Source of the DNA: Prinsepia uniflora
Taxonomy: Eukaryota; Streptophyta; Magnoliopsida; Rosales; Rosaceae
Reading direction: 5' to 3'
DNA: 64,000 nt
Assembly: GCA_032719365.1 (NCBI GenBank)
Contig: CM064875.1
Span: 17,161,816 to 17,225,815, forward strand
The position numbers and the translations under genes are program-made. Shown one piece after another: positions 12,345 to 24,469 of the stretch (position 1 is its first letter; each line of letters begins with the position of its first letter). Under the pieces are notes generated by a model. It saw only the letters and a program-made list of their open reading frames with translations, made no database searches and was not told where the DNA came from.

Positions 12345-13231
12345 AATGAACTCTCCCATTGAGGAACGATGAACTCATCCATAAGCACCCTAACCGCATG
12401 TACTACTAAAAACACCATCACATTTAATTTTCACAAAATTATCAATGGGCTCCGCCAAAAAGGGCTAGCAAAGTGAACCACCACTGGTTGTGGAACCAGC
12501 TGGTTGAGTGGAGATTTCACAAGTCTAGCTGCATGAAACTCATACAGTTGATCCACTAGCATCTGAATAGCATATCTAGGATCATTGCTAATATCATTAT
12601 AACAACGCTGATTTCGACACTTTCACAATCATCATAGACCAAAACTAAAGGTTTAAATGTCAGCCTCTCCTTGCCCAGTCTGTGTAAGCTTCTGGATGAA
12701 GAATTTCTAGTACCCAACACAATCTCCATCTCCAACTCCACTCATATCAAACTGCAAATGACAACTATACGAGAAAAGTTGATAAAATTTGCATTAGAAA
12801 AATAAGTGTACTTGAGTTGCCTCCGCAACAACGCACTGAGGACAAACAGTATCCACCAAAATACAACGTTTAACCAGGTTAACTCTCACTGCCAAGTATT
12901 GTTTGTAACATTTCCACAAGAATAATTTGATCTTAGGAGGAAAATTCACTGCCCATGTGGAGCCCTAAAGATCAAGTTGTATGGTAGGATTACCAGCTTC
13001 CGCAGATCCCTGTTTTCTACTGAAATCCCTACTCCTAAGTAATTCAAGGGCCACATGATAACCTGATTTCACAGTGTACATTTCACTTCGGACATGATGC
13101 CAAATCAATTGGTCAGGGCACCCCAAAAGGATCAAGGGAAAGGTTAGGATACTTTAGGCCTCCTCCTAAGTGAAAATTGTGGTAACCACCTCGATATTCC
13201 ACCGTCCGCTCTCTTCATAAATTAGGCTAGC
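12345..13231 (-). pseudogene. LINE remnant: zf-RVT linker and start of RNase H
   Basis: Minus-strand translation shows the typical 3' half of a plant L1-type LINE ORF2: ESGRWNIEVV (about 13210-13180), GCPDQLIWHHVRSEMYTVKS, a zf-RVT block with NFPPKIKLFLWKC and CPQCVVAEATQVHLFF (Cys-x2-Cys...His), then an RNase H start FVKIKCDGVFSSTCG (about 12450). Several in-frame stops (about 13170, 13160 and within the linker) and frame changes make it a pseudogene. It joins in sense with 16021-16441 across S2 and with 11746-11841 across S1. Confidence 0.85.
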
Positions 13232-14640
13232 TAACAGGACCCATCCCAATCCCCCTGGATTATCGTGGGATGTGCCCTGCTCCCATTTGACACCACATGC
13301 CAGACCAGGGATAAAACCGTAACCAGCTCGGGGTTACCCGAGTGTGCAGTGACTTGTGGAGTATGTAGCAGCATGTGATGTCTTAGTCTCCGCTAGAGCT
13401 CGCATCCGCGATCAACCTAAAGGGTATCAAAAACTATTAAAGCTGTGAGTGGACAAATATAAACAGTTTAAAAACCACTTAGCGAAGAGACATTTATACC
13501 CTTCACATAAAAAGCATGCATGCATAACAATTTAAAACTATTTATTTCCAACAAAACCGTATATAAAAAAACCGATGCAATCATCGTAAAACCATTACAT
13601 GTTTAAAAACATCTAGACACAAATCAGTAAGTCAAAAACCTCGGAACCTATTCTCATATGCAACATCCGTCTATTACCATCAAATCATCAATTGTCACGA
13701 TATCAGCGCTACGGGTGCGACTCGGGATTTCACATCCGAATATATACCTAGCTCTAGAGCCCGTGGCTTGACGTCTAGGTGTTCTAACTCAGGCTTGGAA
13801 CCCTTTGGCTCGACATCTGAGCGATGACATTCACAGGCTTGGAACCCTTGGTTCGACATCTAAGAAATGTCCATCTCTGACACTCTTGAGCCTGAGCCAC
13901 CCCTTGGAGCTACTCATCTCCAGGTAGTGTCATTGTGACCTCTCCCGAATCTACGACATCTGGAGGCTACAATCACATCGTAGGGTCTTCTACGGGGAAA
14001 CACATTCCTATCGGAACCCTTCTCCAGGGAAAAGCATTCCTACAAGAGTCCCTTCTCCGGAGAAACACATTCCTACCATAGTTATATCCATCATCTCGGA
14101 GAATGGTCATAATAAAAACAATGGAAACACATTTTCAAACTGTCGTTTCTCAAATCAAAAAAATTATTTCACATAGGGTCTCAGCCCAAAATCAGTTTCC
14201 ACAAATCTCATAAAATTCCAATATCATATCCAACGGGGTCACAAGCCCAAAATCTCAAATCACAAATCAGAACAGGGCCTTAAGCCCGAAATCTCATATA
14301 AAAAATCCACAATAAGGTCATAAGCCCGAATATCATTTTCCAAATCTGAAAACCATTTCACTATCAAATCGTTGTTCAATTTCCCGTTTGACTATACTCT
14401 AAGTCAAATCTTAAATCAACTGGGTCTCAAGCCCGATATACCGATTTCACGCATCCCCATGAAACCATCTCAAAATCGCTAACAAATCCTCGATTTCATG
14501 CATCTCCGTGAAATCATTCAAAATTAATAATTAACACATTATTCAAATCATGATCCAACCAACATATAAATCATCATGAAATTCCTCATTCAAATCCATA
14601 CATAAACCGAGCATTTCAAACCATATTCATAAATCATTAA

Positions 14641-14666
14641 ATATATATATATATATATTTATATAT
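14641..14666. repeat. AT microsatellite
   Basis: Run of alternating A and T next to a GCATGC motif, within S2. Confidence 0.9.
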
Positions 14667-15660
14667 GCATGCATCATTTAGAAATCAAAGTCCAATCAGA
14701 GACCGTCCAAGCTGCGAGCTCGCAATCCGCGTCGTAAGCCACTCTGAGGCTAATCCAATGCCTCAGAAACATCTGGACCTGTCCAAATCATACCCAAGTG
14801 TCACTATCAACCTATACAAGTCCATATCAAAAACCCCTAACTATCCCGGAATCGAGAACACGTCCCAAACACGCTTCCTGAGGCTAGAAAACTTCAAATG
14901 ACCTATCAAGCGTTCTCCGATCGACCTGAAGCCACCACCATTAGATTTAAATCGTCAAAACCTTTCGAATAAGACCAGTTTGAGCTAAAAATTCGTAATG
15001 GGTAGATTGATACCTCCAGACAACCTTTCCACATGGCACCAATCATCCCCTACCACGTAGTCTGACATGATGATGTAGATTGCCACGTCATCATCATCAA
15101 CCTCTCGCGGCTTGACCCGGACCTCTGTAATGGGTCGTTTTGACCCATGACTCGACTTGGTTTGTTCTCAGCTGTCCGACTACCATTCTTCACCATTATT
15201 CTTCCATTAGAACCATCTTTCACCCATAAAGAGATTCCTAGGCCTAAAATCTGAAGAAAATACCTGAAAATGGATGCCATGGACAAAACCTCACGGGTAT
15301 TCTTCAAGCTTCCCTCCAAGGCTATCAAGTGGCCCTCAGCCTTCCATTGTTGTTCCTACAGGCTTGTACGAGCTCAACGAACACACCCAAGGCATCAAAA
15401 CACTTTCCAAACATCCTGAAATCAAAACTCGAATTTCAAATGTAAATGGGTTCACGGGTTACCTATTTTTCTGAGTTCCTCAGCCATTTATGGCGGCTCA
15501 GCCTCTCACCACCATCCTTCACCGTCGTCTCAGTCTCTCAATCTCACCCTCTATTGGGCAGAACCAATGAAGAAGTTGATGGAAATGGGGAAAGGGGGTT
15601 TCATGTGTGTTTGAACAAGGGAAGGAGAGGTGTATGTATGTGTGGGGTGATGGGCCAATG

Positions 15661-15684
15661 GGATGAGTGACTTGTCACTCATCC
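15661..15684. promoter_or_regulatory. perfect 11-bp palindrome, 2-bp spacer (S2)
   Basis: GGATGAGTGAC and GTCACTCATCC separated by TT. Equivalent, slightly decayed copies occupy the same place in the LTRs of E3, E4, E5, E6 and E7. A regulatory role is inferred from conservation only. Confidence 0.55.
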
Positions 15685-16020
15685 ATTGGTCCATAATGGA
15701 TATTTTGGGTCCCACTAAAGACAAACCAAAAGGTAACCATTTTCGAAAAATGTGCACCGTAAAATTCGATCGAACCTTCCTTAACCCGTAACTTTCTCGT
15801 ACGATGTTTGATTTTGATGTGCCATCTGTCTACAAACTCGTATCATCTTGATCTATGTAATAGATCAAGGTCCACGTGCAGTTGACCTTCCAGATCAAAA
15901 ATTAACATTTTACCCTTCCAAGGCAAAATTGTTATATCACCTCGACTAAACGATTAGTCTCGATTAATCCTTGATTAATCTCGATAATCACGTTATTTCA
16001 GGATGAGTTGTTACACTAGC

Positions 16021-16441
16021 AACGATCTAAGGCATAAGATGATGCACGTGATAGCGGTAAGAAATGCCTATGTGTGTTGAGTCAAGGGCCAGATAGGGTG
16101 TAAACATGATTACCATTCCTTATCCACCATCCAGCTTGTAGAACCTGGAGACCTTGTAGAATCCCCTTCCAACCCCAAGAACTCCCTCGTGTTTCTTTAG
16201 CTCTAAGGATATTCCCAGCAGTAAAGTATTTAGCTATAAACATCAGAGCTAATAGAGAGTTGGAACAAGTTAAGAGTCTTTAGCTGATCTTGGCAAGCAT
16301 AGCTATATTGAAGCATTGCTGGTCTTTGAATCCTAATCCTCCAGATTGCCTTCGTCTCAACAGTTTGCCCCAAGAGTCCTAATGAATCCCAGCCTTTCCG
16401 CCTTTATTTCTCCACCAAAAGTCTGCCATAATCTTGGTAAT
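16021..16441 (-). pseudogene. LINE remnant: end of reverse transcriptase region
   Basis: Minus-strand translation contains ITKIMADFWWRNKGGKAGIH, then SWGKLLRRRQSGGLGFKD, FNIAMLAK, AKYFTAGNILRAKETRGSSW and GWWIRNGNHVYTLSG. These are hallmark blocks of plant L1-type LINE ORF2 just after the RT palm (IMxxFWWG, GGLGFRD, AKYFP, SSWGWxSIL). Two in-frame stops are visible (after AGIH and after the AKIS stretch). Its continuation lies beyond S2 at 13231. Confidence 0.85.
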
Positions 16442-16447
16442 ATCTTG

Positions 16448-16576
16448 TTTAGTCTTCATTTTGATCACTAGAACTATGTTGGATACCCATTCTGCATACT
16501 TGGCTGTCCGTATGAACCCTGTTTTAAGGTGTCTATCAATCTCCTTTTTTACTTTGAGTTTGGTTTCTATTGACAT
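16448..16576 (-). pseudogene. Ty3/gypsy (Tat/Ogre-like) RT fragment fused to LINE
   Basis: The minus-strand frame gives KVKKEIDRHLKTGFIRTAKY followed by AEWVSNIVLVIK, which matches the N-terminal RT segment of Tat/Ogre-lineage gypsy elements (KEEIxxxLxxGFIRxxxYxEWxSNIVPVxKK). Only about 43 codons are present. The same open frame then passes into LINE sequence (ITKIMADFWW). The join is upstream of the retained LINE part and suggests template switching or illegitimate recombination. Confidence 0.6.
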
Positions 16577-16645
16577 CCTCTATGTGTAATGCCATACAAA
16601 ACAATCCCTATTTTTTTTTAAGGAAATCAATCAGAGCGATCTCAT

Positions 16646-16657
16646 GCTTTGATACCA
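16646..16657 (-). other. E5 primer-binding site
   Basis: Minus strand reads TGGTATCAAAGC, one mismatch from the initiator-Met tRNA site, three bases from the E5 LTR end. It shows that E5 is a 5' LTR and not a solo LTR. Only about 65 bp of E5 interior remain before the Tat/LINE chimera. Confidence 0.7.
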
Positions 16658-16915
16658 AGCTGACACAACCTATCCAGATTGTCAGGATCCACCCCTAAAC
16701 CCCCGGGATTAAGGGCTAAATCCTGATCCCGTCAACTTACGCATGACACGAAGGCTAAACTGACGTCTAACCTCCATGTGACACGTAAGTCGAACTAGGG
16801 ATTCTTGTTCCAACCGTCCTAAACGTATCCGGACTTCCCAGAGTGCACCGAACTACTATGGATCGCGGGTGTGATGTCTCCTTCTCTCTCGACCAACAGC
16901 CCGCACCGCAACAAC

Positions 16916-17967
16916 CTGAAGGGTATCGAAAACACGGAAAGACCGTGAGTGGACAAAAACAAAGTACGGTTCATAAACAGTTCGATAAAAAAAGTACATT
17001 TATACCCTCCATTTAAAAAAACCAATGCATGCATATCAATCTCAAGTTATAAAACTATTTCACATCAAAAATCATCAACGAAAACTATTATCGAAAACCC
17101 GAAGCAATTTCGTCATTCAAATCTAGGGCCTCAGCCCAAAATCACAAATCGATCTCAAAGTACGGGAACTCAGTCCCAAACTCATCAAATCCAATTCATC
17201 TGGGCCACTGCCCAAAACATAAAAAAAAACAGTGAAAATGTCAATCATACAAGTTTACTGGATCTCAAGTGCGCCTGAGTCTTTAAACTCAAAACCATGC
17301 GCAAATAACCAGGCCTGCCCGGGATATCAACGAGTCTTTAAACTCAAAACACAATCACAGGCTTCAGGGGGTATCACAATAACCGAGTCTTTAAACTCAA
17401 AACATATACCGAGTCTTTAAACTCAAAACATCTCAATCCAGGGCCCTCCCCCCATCAATCAATCCGAGTCTTTAAACTCAAAACCAGATCCAGTGGGTTT
17501 TTTTCTCTTTTTCTGGGTCTTTAAACCCAAAACCATTTTTCAACAACAGTGAAAACCACAGAAAATCTATCTCTGAATTCGCAACAATGATTCCGTAAGC
17601 TAGCATCCGGAACCATAATCTCGAACCCAAATCCAGACTTTCTTTCCAAGTCTCAAAACCAAAATCGAAAGCTCCTTTATCGAAGTCTCAGAAACAGGGC
17701 TCCAAGCCCAAAATCACTTTTCCAAAATCCATTTCAAATCCTTGAAATCAAATCACAATTCAAATCCCAAAATCAAACCATTAAAACCACAATCAAAATC
17801 ACAAGATCTTACGAAATCTCGTAAAACGTGAAATTCCGTAAAATACCTCGAAAAACGTGCAAATTCATAAACCATCAAGATCATAAATCAAATCATAGAA
17901 TCACGTATGAAAACATATTAAAAAATATATGCATGCATCATAAGTTGGAAAAGCAAAGTCCACTCAC
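16916..17967 (-). other. intron-like module of S3
   Basis: Minus strand: GTGAGTGGAC from 17967 to 17958, complementary arm at 16954-16945, pyrimidine tract, then TTCAG|GTTG with last base 16916. Confidence 0.5.
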
Positions 17968-18257
17968 AGACCATTCCGACGTTGCCTCGATACGCGCGCA
18001 CTTACGCAGTTCCCGACCATTTCGCTATCCTCGGCTTTCTCAAACCTGTCCAAATCTCATACTAAGGTCACTAACTACTTCACAATGATCATACTAAAGC
18101 CCCGTAATTTTCCCAAAAATTTAGCTATTTTTAACCGAGGCCTAAAACCTTCGGACCACCGAAACATATCGAGACGATGGCCGATCGTCTCGAAACCAGT
18201 GCCAAATTATTTGTTACATCAAATAATTTAAAAGTCATGTTGGAACCATTTTCAAAC

Positions 18258-21196
18258 TGACAGGACCCATCCCAATCCCCCCGGGATTAACGTGGGATGA
18301 CTCTGCTCCCGTCTGACACGAAGTGGCAGACAAGGGATATTTCCAACCTTTGCCCTCCCGGGCTATCAGAGTACGCCAGGATCCGGAGGAGGCATGTGAT
18401 ATCTCGGTCTCTGCTACAGTCCACATCGTATCCAACCTGAAGGGTATTAAAAACAGAAAGACTGTGAGTGGACAAAAATAAGGAGTTTATAAAAACATTT
18501 CCATAAAAGACCTTTATACCCTTCACTAAAAAGCATGCATGCATAGTAAAACCATTTATCCAAACACATAAGTTTAAACAACCATAATTAGGGTCTCAGC
18601 CCCAAATTCTATAAATACAAGTTCTACGGGCTCCTGCCCAAAACCATTTACAGAAAACCATAACATAGTAAACATATGTGGGATCTCAGCCCAAAACCAT
18701 TTATCATTATAAACACAATTTCCCAAAATCAATTGAAATCATGTTTATCCATTATATTTCATTTCCAGAACCTGTCACGGTATAATAGAGCTACACGTGT
18801 GCTAACCGGGGTCTCAAACCCAAGTCTCTCCAGGGTCCACCCAGGTCAATGTCCGTAGATCAATGACCCTCCCTGGAGGTAACGAACCATGCCTATCCTG
18901 AGAGTAAGGAACCCAACTGGGGGGCGACTCCACTCAGTCAGTGCTCCGTGACTACTCCAGGGTCCATCCAGGCCAACGACCCTCCCCGGAGGAGACAATC
19001 ATATATATAGGATGGGATATGAAAACCCTTTTGAAATCATTCTTTAAACTTTTCCAGGATTCATGTCCGGCCCCCATAAGTCGTCATGAACCATAAAACC
19101 TTTCATGGGTTCATGCCGGTTCCCAAAAACCGTCATGACTTGTAAAAACCATTTCAAGGGTTCATGCCGGTTCCCATAAACCGTTATGAACCATAAAAAC
19201 CATTTGTAATACATAACTGGGCCCTAGGCCCGAATCCACATAGAAAATGGACCTCAAGTCCGAATCGTAAACCAACTGGGCCTCCGGCCCGATTCCGTAA
19301 ATCAAATGGACCTCAAGTCCGAGAGTTACCTTTTCAAATCCAAAATCATTTCATGAAATCATATCCAAAACCATAAGTACGGAAAATCAGTATAAAAACG
19401 GAAAACCTCGATTTACGTGCAAGCACGTAAATTGCCTCGAAATACGTGAAACCATATAATTCACAAGCATCCAAATCAACATCATAAAATCATATTCATA
19501 ATCCATTTGGAAATCCAAAACCATTTCATTTAGACCAATAAAGACATACATCCCCGTATAGGCACCGTATAGGGCCGAAACCTCGAAATACGTGCCTATA
19601 CGTAACCGCACATCCAAATGCACTCATGGCATCACAAACAAGTATTTAAAACATATAATAAACATTTATGCATTCACCAATTTAGAAAACAAGGTCCACT
19701 CACAGACCGTCCGAGCTACCGCCTCGATTTGCGTGCCATTCGGCTCCCCGAGCCGATCACCATTACCGGGACTCCCAAACCTGTCCAAATTTTAATAGAA
19801 GGTTAATAACTACTTAATTAACCTCCCATCAAAGCCCCGTAAGTTTTCCGAACTTTTAACTATTTTTAAACCGACCCTAAACCTTCCGACACCCCGAAAA
19901 CTATCGAAACGATGTTCAATTGACGCGAGACCAGTCCCAAAATCTTCGTTACATCGAATAGAAGATTTCCCGTGTTGAACACTTTCCCAAATTATGGCCC
20001 GCGCGTCCTCACGAGCCCCTAGAAAGTCGAAAATACTGTTAATCGGCACTAACCTCCAGCAGACCGGTTTTACTGTTCATGGCCGGTTCACCTGGTTTGC
20101 CCGGTCCAACTGGACCGGCGTGACCGGTTCACAGCCTTAGACACCCCATTTTTCATCCTAGTTCTTCCTTTTTGGTTCCTTTCATCCTATTTTGATGTTT
20201 TCTATCCATTCCAATCCTTAAACGCAACCGAAAACGTCTAAATCCTATGGTTCGATTTTGAACCAAACGGTTCAAGTTTCCAAAACTGTACCCATGGCTG
20301 CCCAGCCATCCCAAGCTTCCTTAAACTTCCTAACATGTCCCTAGCAACCTAATGGACTCATTAAAACCATTAAAAACCAACCATAACAACAAAAATGGAA
20401 AAAGGGGTCAAAATGGACTAACCGTGAACCTCACGGGTTCCTCCTCCTCTCGCCGCCTTGGACGGCGGTTCTGGCCGCCCAGCAACCTCCTCAGTCTCCC
20501 TGGTCCTCTGCCTGGTCATGGGTGAAGAGTGGATGGGTTTTGGGTTGCACGGATGGGAGGAAAATGGGTGAGATCGGGTTGTGTTTTATGTGTGTTTGAA
20601 ATGGAGAAAATGGAATGGTTTGCACGGTGCATGAATCAATATAGGTGGCCTGTGGATGGGTGGCACTTGTCACTCATCCATTGGGCCTCCCTTAAATATC
20701 TGGGCCCCACTAAAGTCCAAAAGTTAACTCGTTTCGTAATTCGTGCAATAGTGCACTCGAACTTCCGTGAACCGTAACTTCGCCGTCGAACGTCCGAATT
20801 CGACGTGCCGCCTGTCTACGGATTCGTATCGTCCTTATCTACGTAACGGTCTTCGGCCCTTGGCCATCGGACCTCTCGAACAAAAAGTAAACTATTTTCC
20901 GCTTTTAACCAAAATTACCAAAATGCCCCTAAACTTCCGAACGTCATAACTTCCTCCCCGAACGTTGGAATTGAACGTGCCACCCGTCTATGAACTCGTG
21001 ACGTCACGAACTACGTCACGGTCATCGGTCAAAGTCCATTTGACTGCCCGATTAAAAAGTCAACGTTTTGCCACCAGCAGGGGCAAAACGGTCATTTCGC
21101 ACCGTTCGTCCGATTTCGCTCTACTAATCACCGTTTAACCTCATTAATCGTGATTAGTCACTAATCTAATCTAGGAATTTGGGACGGGTCGTTACA
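18258..21196 (-). repeat. E3 3' LTR (2.94 kb)
   Basis: Starts TGACAGGACCC and ends GGGTCGTTACA, followed by the complement of the polypurine tract. Palindrome copy at 20654-20679. It is 16 bp shorter than the 5' LTR, largely because the 5' LTR has an 18-bp tandem duplication near 27145-27180. Confidence 0.92.
18437..19703 (-). other. intron-like module of E3 3' LTR
   Basis: Minus strand: GTGAGTGGAC from 19703, complementary arm at 18473-18464, then AATACCCTTCAG|GTTGG; last base 18437. Same length (1267 bp) as in the E3 5' LTR. Confidence 0.5.
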
Positions 21197-24100
21197 ACCT
21201 TCCCTCCTTAATTAATTTCGTCCTCGAAATTCCAACCGACCCAAACTAACTGTTCTTCCCTCCTTAATTAGTTTCGTTTTCGAACCTCCAACTATCCTAA
21301 TTCTACAACCACCTCATGGATAGTAGAATCGACCTCGAAACACGTGTACACTCGTACACCAACTAACTCGAATCATACTTACTCGTCTGCACCCAGACAT
21401 GCCACTAACACTCTCGTCGTATCGACTACATTCGACCACGTCGAATGACAGTAGTCATACGCTCCGAATTGATACCACTTGTCAAATCTACCGAGTCACT
21501 GACACAACCAACTAGACGGTTCCTTGCTCAACCACTAACTATCCTGATGTCTGCTCCCACTGGGAGTCAACAGACCTCACACCGCGATCCACGCTGACTC
21601 CTCCTACAAACTGCAACCACTTGACAGTCGTCAATCGAAAACTGTCACTATACTCACTCGTGGTTACACTAACCACCAACTCACTCAACCATGGGTAAAC
21701 ACTCACCCAAAAAGCATTTCATTCAATCTGTGTGTAACCAGACCCATCGGAAATACCATGACCCTCTGCACAGTATCCAATGTCTAGTTCACGACCTCGA
21801 CTAATCCAATGGTATCAGAACCAATCCGTCTACCAACACGCTTACTAACATACTACCGGTATAACCTATATACCGTCACCTGACACGACAAGTACACCCA
21901 GTATCGTATCTCGAATAACGCACAAGGTACGTACATCTACCCATCAATTAGCTTACAACCACCTAGGTCATAGCCAATCACGTTTCTATAATGGAGTTCA
22001 TCTGTCCAATCCAACATTAGACAAATCGAAACTCCAACCCCTCATCTGTTTCCAAATCCGAATCCGAATCCGCAATTTCGTAAGAAATCCCGAATCCAAA
22101 CTCAGAAATCATATCCATAACAATGTCCAAATTCGAATCCGAAATCATCATTCCGTAAGCTAGGATTTGGAATAACCATTCCGAACCCAAATCCATAAAA
22201 GAAAATCCACAGTCGAGCTCTAGAATCAAATCCTGAATCGTCACCCAGAATCCGATTCCAAAACCCAAATCCAGAAATCCTTTTTCAAGTTCCAAAATCA
22301 AATCATGAATCGTCATGCAGCAATCTGATTCCAAAACTCGAAATATTGGTCTCGTCTACCGAGACGTACCAAAACTGAACCTCTCGGTTACCTGCTCAAC
22401 CGATTACCCTATTACCATCGATTGACTTCATAGAAAGCCAATCACGACTTCAACACATCTCTAAGGCTGACCATATCCGACTACGTCAGAAAACTACTCA
22501 TCGGACAACTACTCAGGCGAGTAGTAAGCCATATGGGATTTACCTCGAAAAGAAGTTCAGTCCCATCATCCTCAACTCAAACATCCCAGTAAGAGTAATA
22601 AACTCTCCACCTATCTAGATCATCAAGATCACGATCCAGATCCATAGCAATACCCAAAGTCCTAAACCAATTCCCACATCTAAACAGATCAGTCAACGAC
22701 GAGACACGCCGAGACTGTGGGTTCTCACTGATTACCTCGTATCGATCCTTGTCATTCTACCGAGGAAAATCAAAGATGATCCAAAAAAATAACATCAAAA
22801 CTCATCCTACGTGAATACAACCAAAACTCATTGCATTCACCACGTCACATAATCCAACCGCTCGCGATTCCGAAGTTCCAACCATATCGGAACCGACACA
22901 CTAGGACATCAACCATGCGACCATAACGAGTCAAACTCACTACCAAGTTCGACTGCCGGTTTACACTATTTATGTAGATACACTCATTCCGAGTGGAATT
23001 CACGCAACTCAAGGTTAAACCTTGTATATTATTTACGAATGTGCCTAAACGGCATCCAACACACGCATCTCGTACCACGAGTCCCAACTACTGCTGGATC
23101 CAATCCAGTCCGTCACTATCTGTGATCCACTCCCGAACCACAGATACCAAACATATACGTATCTCGATGGAGTCACATCTCGATTCGTAACTCACCGTCA
23201 CCACAATCACCGGCATCAGCACCAACACCAGTACCAGTATCCCATTATAATCCATCAACATCAGCACCGGCACACAGGGTGCAAATCTGACAACTCTTGA
23301 TCTCCGCTTACACCGAGCGACGATCCCGTACCTCTGCTCGAATAGGAGAAACTCCGTCTCCATCCCCTGAATATCCCCGTCTCATTTTGCGATCTCACTC
23401 AGCCATAACCGAGTCAAATCCAGAATCGCTGCTCGTACATATGCGTTACTCACGCACCTCGTATCATCGTCACGACAACCTGAGTCTACACGACCTGATG
23501 AGACTCGACTAAGTCCATCGATAGTAGCGTCTGCCACAACCTCGTGCAGACCTAACTACCAGGTACCACGATATCCAGACTCCGCATCTAACGAAATCAA
23601 CCGCCTGTACCAACTACTCTGTATCCCAAACCTGGGGTTCCATCGACAAGTACCAACCCTGATAACTTGTCCAACCGAACTCTAACCAGTCGTAACTCGA
23701 CTAAGCCAATGTCGTCTACCAGGTCACCCGCGAACTTAGTTGCATTAACAGTCCATCACAACTGAAGTAGCATGACAACCAACTCGGTCTAACCGATAAG
23801 TACAACCCTGACTGCGAAGTGCAGTCCCAACACAAGCTGACATGACTAGACCGACTAACGAATCCAAATCCGAATAGTCATCCAAGTCAAACCACTCGTC
23901 AACTCACATTTCCGAACCATACACATAAGGTAGGGTTCCACAATCAAGCCCTAGGGTCACTCTGAACCCAACTGCGAAAAGCAGTAAAATCAACAATCTG
24001 ACCGACTCCGCGGTCTTGACATCGTAAAGACGTCAATCCAATCCTACCGTAAGTCCAATCAGGATCCTCGAATTCGGCTGCTAACTGCCGACTGAAGAAA

Positions 24101-24469
24101 ATCCATTTAACTCAACATAATCCGACCATCTAATGGTCACAACATCGAATCAGTCGTCGAAACCGATCCTACGACATCGTGAAGACGATCCCAACTAACC
24201 GTCTCACGATCCAAACGCTAACGTACTAATACGTTAACCCTTTCATAGGGCCCCACACTGTCAACCTTGACAAATTTATGGTAACCCCGGCATCAAATGC
24301 CGAGCCAAGACATTTCACGAGTCAATCCTACTAACTATCGCACCGGCACCCTAACTATCAGGTTGATCACGAACTGTAGCCCCTTGAGATATCACATCCT
24401 CGACCTGCATACATACTCCAAAAGCTCTGCGGTTACTTGAATAGAGACAACCCCGCTCTGATACCACGT
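21197..24469 (-). mobile_element. E3 internal domain, non-coding
   Basis: The polypurine tract complement begins at 21197, with the AATTTCG/CGAAATT hairpin beside it, and a second purine tract copy follows about 58 bp further in (about 21254-21280). No gag or pol frame is seen; the longest ORFs are about 105 codons and have no domain motif. Length 3.27 kb, close to the E6 interior. Confidence 0.85.
24455..24466 (-). other. E3 primer-binding site
   Basis: Exact complement of TGGTATCAGAGC, three bases from the 5' LTR. AGAG pairs with CTCT just downstream. Confidence 0.9.

Larger units (their letters stand above)
13232..16015 (-). repeat. S2 solo LTR (2.8 kb)
   Basis: Starts TAACAGGACCC (one base changed from TGACA) and ends GAGTTGTTACA. 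CTAGC flanks it on both sides (13227-13231 and 16016-16020). No primer-binding site or polypurine tract adjoins, and LINE coding sequence resumes on each side, so it is a solo LTR left by LTR-LTR recombination. Its donor-side splice motif is decayed (14690-14699), while GTGAGTGGAC at 13445-13454 and the acceptor at 13427 remain. A perfect 24-bp palindrome lies at 15661-15684. Confidence 0.88.
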
